Notes under the pieces: model-generated | Told to the model about the DNA's origin: nothing | Database searches by the model: none | The model's input: the letters and a program-made list of their open reading frames with translations, nothing else | Program-made: the position numbers and the translations under genes | Source of the DNA: Barnesiella intestinihominis YIT 11860 | Lineage (GTDB): Bacteria > Bacteroidota > Bacteroidia > Bacteroidales > Barnesiellaceae | Length of the DNA stretch: 64,000 nt | Assembly (NCBI RefSeq): GCF_000296465.1 | Contig: NZ_JH815205.1 | Location: 263,109 to 327,108, forward strand | Direction: 5' to 3' | Shown: positions 20,145-28,503 of the stretch, one piece after another | Numbering within the stretch: the stretch's first letter is position 1 | Layout of the letters: each line of letters opens with the position of its first letter

Positions 20145-21140
20145 CTATTTTCCTTTTCGCAAACGCACCTCTTCTGCCTCGTCCCTACCTCTGCCTAACA
20201 GAACTTTATAAAAAAACGCTTTCAGAAAACCCATGCCATATCCCCCCAACTGTATTATACTGGCGACTACCGACAAGGCTGCTATTTTCAACCGTTTGTT
20301 CACGCACCATGAAACTAAGAAAACAGCAAACAAATACATCGCTAACGGCAAGATAGCCGGCCACCAGAAAAAAGAGGCGACTATCATGGCCAACGTGCCT
20401 ATGACAAAACATGCCGGAAACCAATGAACCAGTTTCAACGTATCAGGATAGAGTAAATAAAGGGAAATGCGCGACATGCCGAAGATATAAATCTGTCTGA
20501 AAAACAAACGCATACTAATTCTTCGTTTATGATAGACAAACGCATCGCGGATAAGAGATATATCGAACCCGGCCTGACGAATGCGGGTACTCATATCGAT
20601 GTCTTCACTGAACATTTCTCTAAATCCCCCGACTCGATCATAAACCTCTCTCGAAAATCCCATATTGAATGTTCTCGGCGTAAATTTTTCAAGTTGAACT
20701 TTTCCGCCTCTGATTCCTCCTGTCGTCAGGAATGACGTCATCGAGTAATTTATTGCCTTCTGAACGTCACTGAACGAATCGTGAGCAGCATCGGGCCCGC
20801 CGAAACAATCGGTATAATGCCGATTCAATACTGCATTTAAAGCCTCGAAATAACCTTCCGGAATCACACAATCCGAATCAAAAAAAATGAAATAACTCCC
20901 CACGGCTCTTTCCAGCCCATAATTACGGGCTATACTTCGACCCTCGTTTTCTTTATAATAATAGTGTATATCCACTATACTAGCATATCTTTTCACGGCA
21001 TCGGCACAACATACCGTCGAACCGTCTTCTACTATTATCACTTCAAAATCTTTATAGGTCTGTTTCGACAGACTTTCCAAAAGATCATTGACCTCGTCGG
21101 GACGATTATATACCGGAATTATGATCGAAAAATAAGGCAT
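20145..21140 (-). CDS. family 2 glycosyltransferase
   Basis: 331 aa. The GT-A fold is at residues about 4-200, with IIIPVYNRPDEV, VEDGST and the metal-binding FFDSDC motif. Two or three hydrophobic helices follow near 240-310, suggesting membrane attachment. Donor and acceptor cannot be told. It is the first gene of a pair with radC, and the start at 21140 lies 24 nt after the nearest TATATTTG box. Confidence 0.88.
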   Translation of the reverse strand: MPYFSIIIPVYNRPDEVNDLLESLSKQTYKDFEVIIVEDGSTVCCADAVKRYASIVDIHYYYKENEGRSIARNYGLERAVGSYFIFFDSDCVIPEGYFEALNAVLNRHYTDCFGGPDAAHDSFSDVQKAINYSMTSFLTTGGIRGGKVQLEKFTPRTFNMGFSREVYDRVGGFREMFSEDIDMSTRIRQAGFDISLIRDAFVYHKRRISMRLFFRQIYIFGMSRISLYLLYPDTLKLVHWFPACFVIGTLAMIVASFFWWPAILPLAMYLFAVFLVSWCVNKRLKIAALSVVASIIQLGGYGMGFLKAFFYKVLLGRGRDEAEEVRLRKGK

Positions 21141-21163
21141 AACGACAATTATTCAGTTTGAGA

Positions 21164-21361
21164 CAAATATAGAGAAAGGTGAGCGCAAAGGCAAACGGAA
21201 ATCTCATTTCCGATTTGACTCTGCCGAACCGCATCCTATATTCTACAAATATAGTGAAAGTTGAGTGCAGAGACAAGAGGAAATCATATTTCCAGCTTGG
21301 CTATGCCGAAACAAATCCTACATTATACAAATATAGGTAAAGTCGAATGCATAAAAACAAA
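21164..21361 (-). promoter_or_regulatory. tandem 82-bp promoter repeats (three -7 boxes)
   Basis: TATATTTG occurs on the minus strand at 21164-21171, 21246-21253 and 21328-21335, exactly 82 bp apart. The -33 boxes are TTTG 21192-21195, CTTG 21274-21277 and TTTG 21358-21361 (spacers 20, 20 and 22). The first two units carry dyads CGGAAATctcATTTCCG (21196-21212) and GGAAATcatATTTCC (21279-21293) directly upstream of the -33 box. The array points at the glycosyltransferase-radC pair and abuts MITE copy 2. Confidence 0.8.
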
Positions 21362-21370
21362 CTTGTTTAA

Positions 21371-21561
21371 GAAGCTGTTTTAAATTTATTGAGAAATAAT
21401 ATTATCATTTCAAGCTGGTATGTTCCGGCCATATTGAGTCTCTGTCTTGCATCTTGAATCCCTTGATTTTTGTCAATAGCCCACTATTGGCTGCATATCT
21501 CGGACTCCAATCTGCTTCAACATAGGTCTCAATCTGTATCGGAATAAATTAAAACAGCTTC
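21371..21561. mobile_element. MITE copy 2 (191 bp)
   Basis: It has the same terminal inverted repeats as 4908-5099 (one base missing in the right arm) and the same TAA target duplication (21368-21370, 21562-21564). It is inserted just upstream of the third promoter unit. Most substitutions relative to copy 1 change amino acids in the shared remnant frame, so that frame is probably drifting. Confidence 0.85.
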
Positions 21562-21654
21562 TAAGATTTTTGTCGAGACGCATACCATATTCCATAAAAA
21601 ACAGAGAGAACAAAGGTTACATTCGGCACTACCGTTTCTTCCCTATCGTATTGC

Positions 21655-21863
21655 GAATCCCCGTAAAGCATGGGACACGGCAAGGGAGAAGTGTAAAATA
21701 TATCCTTACACCCCAAAAGGAGAATAATCCTTTAAGCGCCTCTCCTATACCTGCGGCATTGCGGGGTATTCACACACTCCTCCACTGCCGTGTCCCGTAG
21801 CCTTACGGGGTGTTTTGCACAGCAAAATATAGGGGAGGTGGCACGCAGTGACGGAGGGGTTAA
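21655..21863. repeat. REP-like palindrome cluster A
   Basis: The cluster holds two copies of a core reading TGCCGTGTCCCGTA...TACGGGG or its complement (about 21660-21685 and 21786-21815), followed by an AAAATATAGGGGAGGTGG...GGAGGGGTT tail (about 21825-21863). The tail and core recur at 47951-48126 and 50810-50980. There is no gene here; short open frames over it are not credible. 21864-22010 shows nothing more. Confidence 0.65.
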
Positions 21864-22010
21864 TACATACAATCAAAATTTTATCCTATCTTTCCAACCC
21901 CTCTCCTCAGAAACTACTGTTCCTTTGGTCTCTCCCCTATTGTCCGCAACAGGGGAGAAAGTTGAATAGTTCCCGCTCACTACAAAAACACCAAACCATA
22001 AAGAAAAAAG

Positions 22011-22070
22011 TTCACCCTCTCCTCCGCCGTACCCCATAACATTACGGGACACGGCAGAGGAGAGGGTGAA
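22011..22070. repeat. 60-nt REP-like hairpin
   Basis: TTCACCCTCTCCTC (22011-22024) and GAGGAGAGGGTGAA (22057-22070) pair perfectly. Inside are GCCGT/ACGGC and CCCaTAA/TTACGGG. The core is the same ACGGGACACGGC seen in the other clusters. 22071-22173 shows nothing recognisable. Confidence 0.7.
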
Positions 22071-22173
22071 ATGCAATCCCATCGCATTCGCTAAAATTTA
22101 GGTCTATCCCCTCGAATTTTTTACTGAACCGAAAAAACCTCTATGTCCATAGAGGAAAGGAGTTCAAGAAAAT

Positions 22174-22206
22174 AAAAAAACGGAGTTCGCTTATGGTGAA
22201 CTCCGT
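22174..22206 (-). terminator. terminator after efp
   Basis: On the minus strand CGGAGTTCACC and its near-complement GCGAACTCCG form a hairpin followed by T7 (22174-22180), 27 nt after the efp stop. Confidence 0.85.
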
Positions 22207-22232
22207 TTCATACATCTTATTTAGATTCAATC

Positions 22233-22796
22233 TTATTTCGCACGTTCGATATAAGAACCGTCGCGAGTATCTACAACAATCATCTCTCCCGTTTCTATAA
22301 AAAGAGGAACACGCACCGTAGCCCCGGTTTCCACCGTAGCCGGTTTAGTCGTATTGGTCGCTGTATCGCCCTTCAAACCGGGTTCGGTATAGGTAACTTC
22401 CAGCTGCACCTTTACGGGAAGCTCGGCAAACAAAACAGTTTCGGTAGAAGCATCGGAAACGACTTCGACAACCATGCCTTCTTTCAAAAAGTCTACCCCC
22501 GTAATCAAGTCCTTATTGATGATAAGGTCGTCCCACGTTTCTTGATTCAAAAAATGATAATGTTCTCCTTCATTATAAGAGAATTGATACGGACGACGTT
22601 CTACACGAACATCTTCCAGCTTTTCGCCTATATTGAAACGGCGTTCGAGCACTCGACCCGATACCACATCTTTCAATTTGGTACGCATAATCGTATTGCC
22701 CTTACCCGGTTTTACATGTAAAAATTCTACACAGAAATAGAGTTTTCCGTCCAAACGAATACAAGTTCCGTTTTTAATGTCTTGCGAGTTAATCAT
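22233..22796 (-). CDS. efp: translation elongation factor P
   Basis: 187 aa, the standard three-domain length. EF-P binds between the P and E sites and relieves stalling on consecutive prolines. The N-terminal KOW-like domain has DIKNGTCIRLDGKLYFCVEFLHV and GKGNTIMRTKLKDV. The loop tip Lys of PGKGN is the position modified in other bacteria. The C-terminal OB domain ends with VDTRDGSYIERAK. The promoter is at 22858-22888. Confidence 0.97.
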   Translation of the reverse strand: MINSQDIKNGTCIRLDGKLYFCVEFLHVKPGKGNTIMRTKLKDVVSGRVLERRFNIGEKLEDVRVERRPYQFSYNEGEHYHFLNQETWDDLIINKDLITGVDFLKEGMVVEVVSDASTETVLFAELPVKVQLEVTYTEPGLKGDTATNTTKPATVETGATVRVPLFIETGEMIVVDTRDGSYIERAK

Positions 22797-22857
22797 ACTT
22801 GTCTTTATTACTTTATTTTGGATTTATATTATTCTTTGTTTCTGACGATTCCAAATG

Positions 22858-22888
22858 CAAAAGTAAATTAAATCGGTAAAATCTCAAA
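22858..22888 (-). promoter_or_regulatory. promoter of efp
   Basis: Minus strand: TTTG (22885-22888), 19 nt, TACTTTTG (22858-22865), 62 nt upstream of the efp start. It is divergent from the rpmH promoter. Confidence 0.7.
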
Positions 22889-22914
22889 AAGAAAACCCCA
22901 AAAATAGATTATCT

Positions 22915-22946
22915 CTTGGTTTATTAAAAAAAAGTATCTATTTTTG
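22915..22946 (+). promoter_or_regulatory. promoter of rpmH
   Basis: CTTG (22915-22918), 20 nt, TATTTTTG (22939-22946), 41 nt before the rpmH start. Confidence 0.7.
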
Positions 22947-22986
22947 CAGTCCGAAAAAAGAATAATAACGATAAAATATAACGGCA

Positions 22987-23142
22987 ATGAAAAGAACATT
23001 TCAACCTTCAAACAGAAAGAGAATAAATAAACACGGATTCCGCCTGAGAATGTCGACTGCCAATGGTCGTCGTGTATTAGCCAGCCGTCGCGCCAAAGGT
23101 CGTGCTAAATTGACGGTATCGGACGAAAGACATCCTTTCTAA
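22987..23142 (+). CDS. rpmH: 50S ribosomal protein L34
   Basis: 51 aa, very basic. It begins [19 protein letters not shown] and continues with [19 protein letters not shown], both diagnostic of bL34, and ends in DERHPF. It stands alone between divergent efp and a convergent terminator, with its own promoter, and is not beside dnaA or rnpA as it is in many bacteria. Confidence 0.97.
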   Translation: MKRTFQPSNRKRINKHGFRLRMSTANGRRVLASRRAKGRAKLTVSDERHPF

Positions 23143-23161
23143 AATTTTTTATTCGACATAT

Positions 23162-23198
23162 AAAGAAAGCCGTATCGATCGATACGGCTTTCTTTATA
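23162..23198. terminator. bidirectional terminator between rpmH and the PAP2 gene
   Basis: AAAGAAAGCCGTATCGA pairs with TCGATACGGCTTTCTTT as a perfect palindrome (23162-23195), 19 nt after rpmH and 30 nt after the converging PAP2 stop. Confidence 0.85.
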
Positions 23199-23225
23199 TC
23201 TATACTTATGTAATTCCACACTTCC

Positions 23226-24536
23226 TTAGAACAGAATATTCGCCGTCGCTCCCCATGTGAGAGCATGGATCGTACGATTTTTCGACGAAATATCCATGAT
23301 ACCCAGTTCGGTAGAGGGAGACAAGCCCAACGAAGTCGAGGTAGACGAGTAGTCGCAAAACAGTCTTGCCCCGAAATTGCGCTTCAACACATAACCAACC
23401 GACACGCCTGCACTCCAAGCAAACCCGTTATTTCCCAATTTTATCTCGTCACGACCAATCGAGCGGTCCAGTATATAACTATATCCAGCCAACGCCTTAC
23501 ACCCCAAGTTCCAACGTCTTGTAAAAGGATATGAGAAATAAGCCCCTGCCATAACCCGACTCTCATCTATCGCCTCTAACGTGACATCGGGACGATTATT
23601 CAGCGATACGGGGATATTGGACACCGTCGCCAATCCGCCGCAACCTATGTATTTATTGAAAAAATAAGCTCCTTCGACACCCATACGGCTACCTATATTC
23701 GTGTTTATTCGAAGTCCGTTACCTATATCTATACTTCCCAACCCGGATATAAAACCCATATAAAGCCCTACAAACGAGGGATTTTCCAACAAAGGATAAT
23801 ACCGGGGAGATTCGAAATTAAGACCTTTATCCTTAAAAATCAAATCGGCCAAATAATAGCCTAATTCCGTTGAAAGAATACCGATACCGGCTCCCGCCAA
23901 CACATCGGACAACCAATGCCGATTATTCAATATCCGACTAATTCCCGTAGCCGTTGCGACTGTAAAAGCCGAAATGCTATACCACGGACTACGATCGCCA
24001 TACTCCTTATGCATCATCATGGCCGCCATAAATGCAGTAGCCGTATGCCCCGAGGGAAAGGATTTATAATTACTTTTATCGGGTCGACGCACATGAGCCG
24101 TATATTTAATGGTATTGACAACCGAAGCCATTATAGCCACGGAAAAAGCATCGGAAACCAACATACGTCCCCACGAACTGCGGCTTTCCACACCGAATCC
24201 TTTCAACCCTAACATAACTACGGCCGGAGCATATTGCAGATAATCGTCATAACCGTAATGAAAATTTGGAACAAAATCTTCTCTAAGTTGACGAAAATGC
24301 TCGCTGCCATGTTTCACCGACAAACCGGCAATAACCAACGGAACTCCCACGTAGGTCATCTGGAACCACTTCGCATCGGTAATTTTATCGGCTTTCCTCT
24401 GAAACGGTTGTTCGTAAACGAGCGGTCTTAAATCGACAATCGTATCGTTAACCTCTGATTTAGGAGCGACCGCACCTACTTTAAATACCGAAGAAGACAG
24501 CAACCCGGTCACCAACAATCCTGTAATGAATCTCAT
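23226..24536 (-). CDS. PAP2 phosphatase fused to a C-terminal beta-barrel-like domain
   Basis: 436 aa. After a signal peptide, residues about 60-235 form a PAP2 domain with the three phosphatase motifs: KYTAHVRRP, SFPSGHTATAF and SRILNNRHWLSDVLAG. Residues about 255-436 have alternating amphipathic strands (VGLYMGFISGLGS, GVSVGYVLKRNFGARLF) and end in a terminal Phe, as outer-membrane barrels do. PAP2 enzymes dephosphorylate lipids, for example lipid A or undecaprenyl pyrophosphate; which one is unknown here. It follows addA on the same strand after 83 nt. Confidence 0.85.
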   Translation of the reverse strand: MRFITGLLVTGLLSSSVFKVGAVAPKSEVNDTIVDLRPLVYEQPFQRKADKITDAKWFQMTYVGVPLVIAGLSVKHGSEHFRQLREDFVPNFHYGYDDYLQYAPAVVMLGLKGFGVESRSSWGRMLVSDAFSVAIMASVVNTIKYTAHVRRPDKSNYKSFPSGHTATAFMAAMMMHKEYGDRSPWYSISAFTVATATGISRILNNRHWLSDVLAGAGIGILSTELGYYLADLIFKDKGLNFESPRYYPLLENPSFVGLYMGFISGLGSIDIGNGLRINTNIGSRMGVEGAYFFNKYIGCGGLATVSNIPVSLNNRPDVTLEAIDESRVMAGAYFSYPFTRRWNLGCKALAGYSYILDRSIGRDEIKLGNNGFAWSAGVSVGYVLKRNFGARLFCDYSSTSTSLGLSPSTELGIMDISSKNRTIHALTWGATANILF

Positions 24537-24619
24537 CTTATCGAGCGATTAGAATAATACAATAAAAACGGAACAAATTTCTATTATTTATTCCGTTTAT
24601 CCAAAATAAATTAAATATT

Positions 24620-27600
24620 TTAAACCCGTTCTAATTTCCCAAGAGACACATACCAAATAAATCCCGACACTCGGTCATATCCCATCTTTTCAATCAAGGA
24701 AGTATAAGTATTTACTTGTCTTTTGTATGAGGCACGTTCCACATTCCCGAATTTATAATCGACAACAATAACCTCATTGTCCGTTTCGACAACCCGGTCG
24801 GGACGATAAAACGAACCATCGGGCTGTAAAATTTCCCTTTCCGTCCACACGTTCACCCCCGGCGAGAACCACGAACTCACCCGTTCGTCGGCAAGCCAAC
24901 GATTTATATCCTCACGAATCGATTTCGACTCCAACTCGGAAAGCTCTCCCGAACGGACAAACGCAGCAATCGTATCGTCGACGCGATCGAGAGTTTCTAT
25001 CTGACTCAAAATGCGATGCATGAGCGTACCGTATGTACGATCCTTCCCCTCACCGAAAACGCCCTTCCCTTGCAATCGCAAGTGCAACCGATTTCCCGGT
25101 TCGATAGAGCGATATATACCGGCAGGAAAAGCCGGTACGGCAGAAACGTTTTTCTTTTTTTTCTCGGCTCGCCAATCGATTCCGGCCTCATAATGAAGGT
25201 CGCCGCCATCGTTCCCCTCCGGGAACAACACTTCACCCAACATTGCCGAGATACTGCCGAAACGCCCTTTGTCGCTTTTATTTTTAACAGCCGGAGCAAA
25301 AATATGCAATTCTTCTTCCGCCCGGGTAAAAGCGACATAAGCGATATTCAGATTATCGATACAAGCATACATCTTTTCATCGAAATACTCGGTTGCGTAG
25401 TAGGTCTGGGCCAAACTGCTACCATATCGTAACGGTAGCACCGGAATACGAGAAAAAGGCTCTTCATGAGTATGACACCAGACAAAATTGGTTTGATTGG
25501 ACTGATGATCCAAACTCCAATTACAAAAAGGAATGATTACGACTTTAAATTCAAGGCCTTTGGATTTATGTATAGTCATTACCCGCATGGCATCTTGCTC
25601 CTGCGGAGTCGTCACCGACAACTTATCCTCATTATCGTCCCACCACGACAAGAACGAACCCAAGTCGGCCGTATGTGTCCGACAATAATCCAAAACATAA
25701 TCTTGAAAAGCCTGTATATACACCCGTTCACCTTCGTCAGCCCCCTCATCTGAAAAATAAGAAACAATCCGCTCGCACATCTCGAACAAAGGCTCTTTGC
25801 GAATACTCTCGACAAAGGAGAAAAAATCATTATCGAGATGCCTCCCGATGTTCTCTCTATCTTCGAAATAAGACAAAATAACCGCATCATCAGACGCCTT
25901 GAATTTTCGGCTATTATATTCATAGACAGCCAACAGTCGGTTCAATTCGATCGAAGGATCTTGAATATATCTCAAAATTCCTATCAACAAATTGATTATA
26001 GGAGAGTTTCTTATCAACAACGACTCACTCGATATAACGTCGTAACGATAACGCCCATCGGTATTCTCGGAATTCAGACGCAACAACAAATCGACAAGCA
26101 TGGTCCCTTCTCTGGCAGTTCTCGTCAAAAACGTTATGTCACCGGGGGTGTACCCCCTATCCTGTAAATCCCTCAACAAATCGGGAATACGAGCTAAGGA
26201 CTCGTTATAAAAATCCTCCTTTTTATCCGATTCCCACATCGTTACAGAAACATGACCGCTGCGCAAAAGATTCGAATCGGCGACTCTCTGCCCGATATCG
26301 GCATAAGCCTTTTCTATCTTGACATCGAAGCTCCCTTCGACCAAAGCGGACTCCTCGATCTCTCGCTCTAACTTCTGCTGTAACAAACGAGCAGCCTCGC
26401 CAAAGATTCTATTATTAAACTCTACTATGCAGGCACAACTACGATAGTTCATATTCATAGACCTTTCGCTATACTGCGACGGTCTGAACAACGACTGAAC
26501 GCCTTCATTCAACAAAGACCAATCGGAGTTACGCCACCGATAAATGCTCTGTTTCACATCACCCACGATCAAATCGGTGTGGTCATGGCTCAAACTCTCT
26601 CCTATGAGAGGTGCGAAGTTTTGCCATTGCAGTTTGGAGGTGTCTTGAAACTCGTCGATCATAAAATGGTTGACCCTCGTCCCTATTTTTTCATAAATGA
26701 ACGGGGCATCGTTCTCGTTGATAACCGCATTGAGTATACCGGCCGTATCGGACAGGAGAAGTACATTATGTTCCTTTTCGTACTCCTCGATACGGCGGTC
26801 TATATCGACCAATATCCCCAGAGCATAAATATATTTCGAACTTTGTACCGCTGTGTTGTAACGCACGTAGGGTTCTCCGAAACAATCTACTATTTCCTGC
26901 AACACCGGATTAAGTTCCTCATAGAGACTATCTATACAAGCCGGTATTTCTTTTTTCAAAAACCAACCGTCCCGATTGCCCACATTTGCCCGAAAAGTCT
27001 GTGTCGGAGGCTCCACTTTTCCATCGACAATTTTTTTAAGATACTGAATCCAAGAACGCCCCTTCCCCTTAAAATCATCGGGCGACAATCCATAACGTTC
27101 GAGTACAGCCATAGCCGCCTCTCCCAATTTCCGTAAAAGGGACTCGAACTCGACACGGATACGGCGCATCTCTTTCAGATAATCGTCGAGAACCGACTTA
27201 TCCTTGATTTGCGAAAGTATCTCGTTACGAAACAATTTATAAGTTTCTTTCGATAACTCCCCTGCCAGTTCTCTCAAATCGTCTTTCCGTTCGGATCGAT
27301 TTCCCAAGCTCCACCAGTTCCCCGACTCTATACGCTCCTCGGCATAATGTATCAGCCAGTTGAGAAGACCTTTTTGGTCGACGTCGGACAATTCGGAATA
27401 CATGCGGTCTATGGCAGAAGCCGTAACGAAATCGTTATCCATCTCTATCTCAAAACTTCCCTGCAATCCAATTTCACGGGTAAAATTCCGAAGCACTTGT
27501 TGAAAGAAACGGTCGATCGTGCTGATATTGAAATAAGAAAAATCGTGTAACAAAACATACAGCGTCTCCGAAGCTATACCCCGAATCTGTTCAACCGTAC

Positions 27601-27871
27601 AACCGAACAGTTGCATCAAGCCATCGACATAAGGCGACTTCTCCGTATCGTGCGCCAATATATCGAGCTGGAAAACGATACGATGCTTCATTTCTTCGGT
27701 CGCCTTATTGGTAAATGTAACCGCTAAAATACGTCGATGCTGTGCATCGCTCTTCCGATATAACCGATAACGCCCCTGTTCGTCCCTATATCCCAACAGC
27801 AATTTAATATACTCCAATGTCAGGGTATAAGTCTTGCCCGAACCGGCCGATGCTTTGTATATATGTAACAT
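24620..27871 (-). CDS. AddA-type UvrD helicase/nuclease
   Basis: 1083 aa. It is a UvrD/Rep-family helicase with Walker A SAGSGKT near residue 9, NKATEEM (motif Ia), MIDEFQDTS (Walker B), VGDVKQSIYRWR and MTIHKSKGLEF. The C-terminus carries a PD-(D/E)xK nuclease (D1025, D1038, K1040 in RPD...VVDYK). This is the RecB/AddA layout for double-strand break end processing. No AddB/RecC partner is adjacent; the neighbours are a SUI1 gene 4 nt upstream and the PAP2 gene downstream. Confidence 0.9.
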   Translation of the reverse strand: MLHIYKASAGSGKTYTLTLEYIKLLLGYRDEQGRYRLYRKSDAQHRRILAVTFTNKATEEMKHRIVFQLDILAHDTEKSPYVDGLMQLFGCTVEQIRGIASETLYVLLHDFSYFNISTIDRFFQQVLRNFTREIGLQGSFEIEMDNDFVTASAIDRMYSELSDVDQKGLLNWLIHYAEERIESGNWWSLGNRSERKDDLRELAGELSKETYKLFRNEILSQIKDKSVLDDYLKEMRRIRVEFESLLRKLGEAAMAVLERYGLSPDDFKGKGRSWIQYLKKIVDGKVEPPTQTFRANVGNRDGWFLKKEIPACIDSLYEELNPVLQEIVDCFGEPYVRYNTAVQSSKYIYALGILVDIDRRIEEYEKEHNVLLLSDTAGILNAVINENDAPFIYEKIGTRVNHFMIDEFQDTSKLQWQNFAPLIGESLSHDHTDLIVGDVKQSIYRWRNSDWSLLNEGVQSLFRPSQYSERSMNMNYRSCACIVEFNNRIFGEAARLLQQKLEREIEESALVEGSFDVKIEKAYADIGQRVADSNLLRSGHVSVTMWESDKKEDFYNESLARIPDLLRDLQDRGYTPGDITFLTRTAREGTMLVDLLLRLNSENTDGRYRYDVISSESLLIRNSPIINLLIGILRYIQDPSIELNRLLAVYEYNSRKFKASDDAVILSYFEDRENIGRHLDNDFFSFVESIRKEPLFEMCERIVSYFSDEGADEGERVYIQAFQDYVLDYCRTHTADLGSFLSWWDDNEDKLSVTTPQEQDAMRVMTIHKSKGLEFKVVIIPFCNWSLDHQSNQTNFVWCHTHEEPFSRIPVLPLRYGSSLAQTYYATEYFDEKMYACIDNLNIAYVAFTRAEEELHIFAPAVKNKSDKGRFGSISAMLGEVLFPEGNDGGDLHYEAGIDWRAEKKKKNVSAVPAFPAGIYRSIEPGNRLHLRLQGKGVFGEGKDRTYGTLMHRILSQIETLDRVDDTIAAFVRSGELSELESKSIREDINRWLADERVSSWFSPGVNVWTEREILQPDGSFYRPDRVVETDNEVIVVDYKFGNVERASYKRQVNTYTSLIEKMGYDRVSGFIWYVSLGKLERV

Positions 27872-27875
27872 AAAA

Positions 27876-28220
27876 TCAAATAATGCGAGCTCGATACCCT
27901 TCCGACAATAAAATTTCCAATACTTTTTGACGGAAATCTCCTTGAATCAATATATCGCCTTCTTTATCAGACCCTCCTACCCCGCACTTGGTTTTCAACT
28001 TTTTCGCCAAAGCCTTCAAATCCTCGGCCGTACCGATAAATCCGGTCACGAGCGTAACCGATTTTCCGTTTCTGTTACGTTTATCCAACGATATGCGCAA
28101 CTGTTGTTTCCCCGGTTCCAAAGTTTCAGGTTCATCTTCCTCGCCATTATCGAATTTGAAATCGGGATTCGTAGAATAAACTACATTCAATCTGTCTTTC
28201 CAATCATTATTTTTTTTCAT
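27876..28220 (-). CDS. SUI1/YciH-family translation factor
   Basis: 114 aa. The N-terminal ~35 residues are acidic, then follows a SUI1 domain (about 40-114) with LRISLDKRNRNGKSVTLVTGF, LKTKCGVGGSDKEGDILIQGD and the final RQKVLEILLSEGYRARII. It resembles eukaryotic eIF1 and bacterial YciH, which can discriminate against non-canonical initiation. It is 4 nt upstream of addA on the same strand, so the two are probably cotranscribed, although no functional link is obvious. Confidence 0.9.
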   Translation of the reverse strand: MKKNNDWKDRLNVVYSTNPDFKFDNGEEDEPETLEPGKQQLRISLDKRNRNGKSVTLVTGFIGTAEDLKALAKKLKTKCGVGGSDKEGDILIQGDFRQKVLEILLSEGYRARII

Positions 28221-28297
28221 TTCGGTAATTTTATCTCTTCTATCAATTTAGGATATAAAAGGCAATCTCGCATAGTTAAATTCAAAAACCGTTTTCA

Positions 28298-28411
28298 TTT
28301 GTCTCTGCTCCCGCCTTTCGCTATATTTGTAGAATATAGGATGCGTTTCGGCATAGCCAACCCCGAAATACAATTTCCGTTTGTCTCTGCTCTCACCTTT
28401 CGCTATATTTG
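28298..28411 (+). promoter_or_regulatory. tandem 82-bp promoter repeats upstream of porU1
   Basis: Two full promoters: TTTG 28298-28301, 20 nt, TATATTTG 28322-28329; and TTTG 28380-28383, 20 nt, TATATTTG 28404-28411. The period is exactly 82 bp. A dyad CGAAATacaATTTCCG (28364-28379) sits directly upstream of the second -33 box. The unit is homologous to the array at 21164-21361, which lies in the opposite orientation. Start of porU1 is 93 nt after the second box. Confidence 0.8.
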
Positions 28412-28503
28412 TCCTCAAAAATAATAAAGATAGCGATACGAAACAACCCGCATCGCTTTTTATTCAGCAATAAACCGAGCGATTTCCCGTTATATAAAAT
28501 ACG

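Noticed and set aside
21164-21361. The 82-bp repeats as a CRISPR array
   Set aside because: The repeat is continuous with no variable spacers, has only two to three units, and contains promoter boxes; no cas genes are present.
21570-22082. Several short frames in the repeat-rich intergenic region
   Set aside because: They consist of REP-like palindromes, and no homologous protein is recognisable.
26579-27136. A 185-codon plus-strand frame inside addA
   Set aside because: It is antisense to well-conserved helicase sequence and matches no family.
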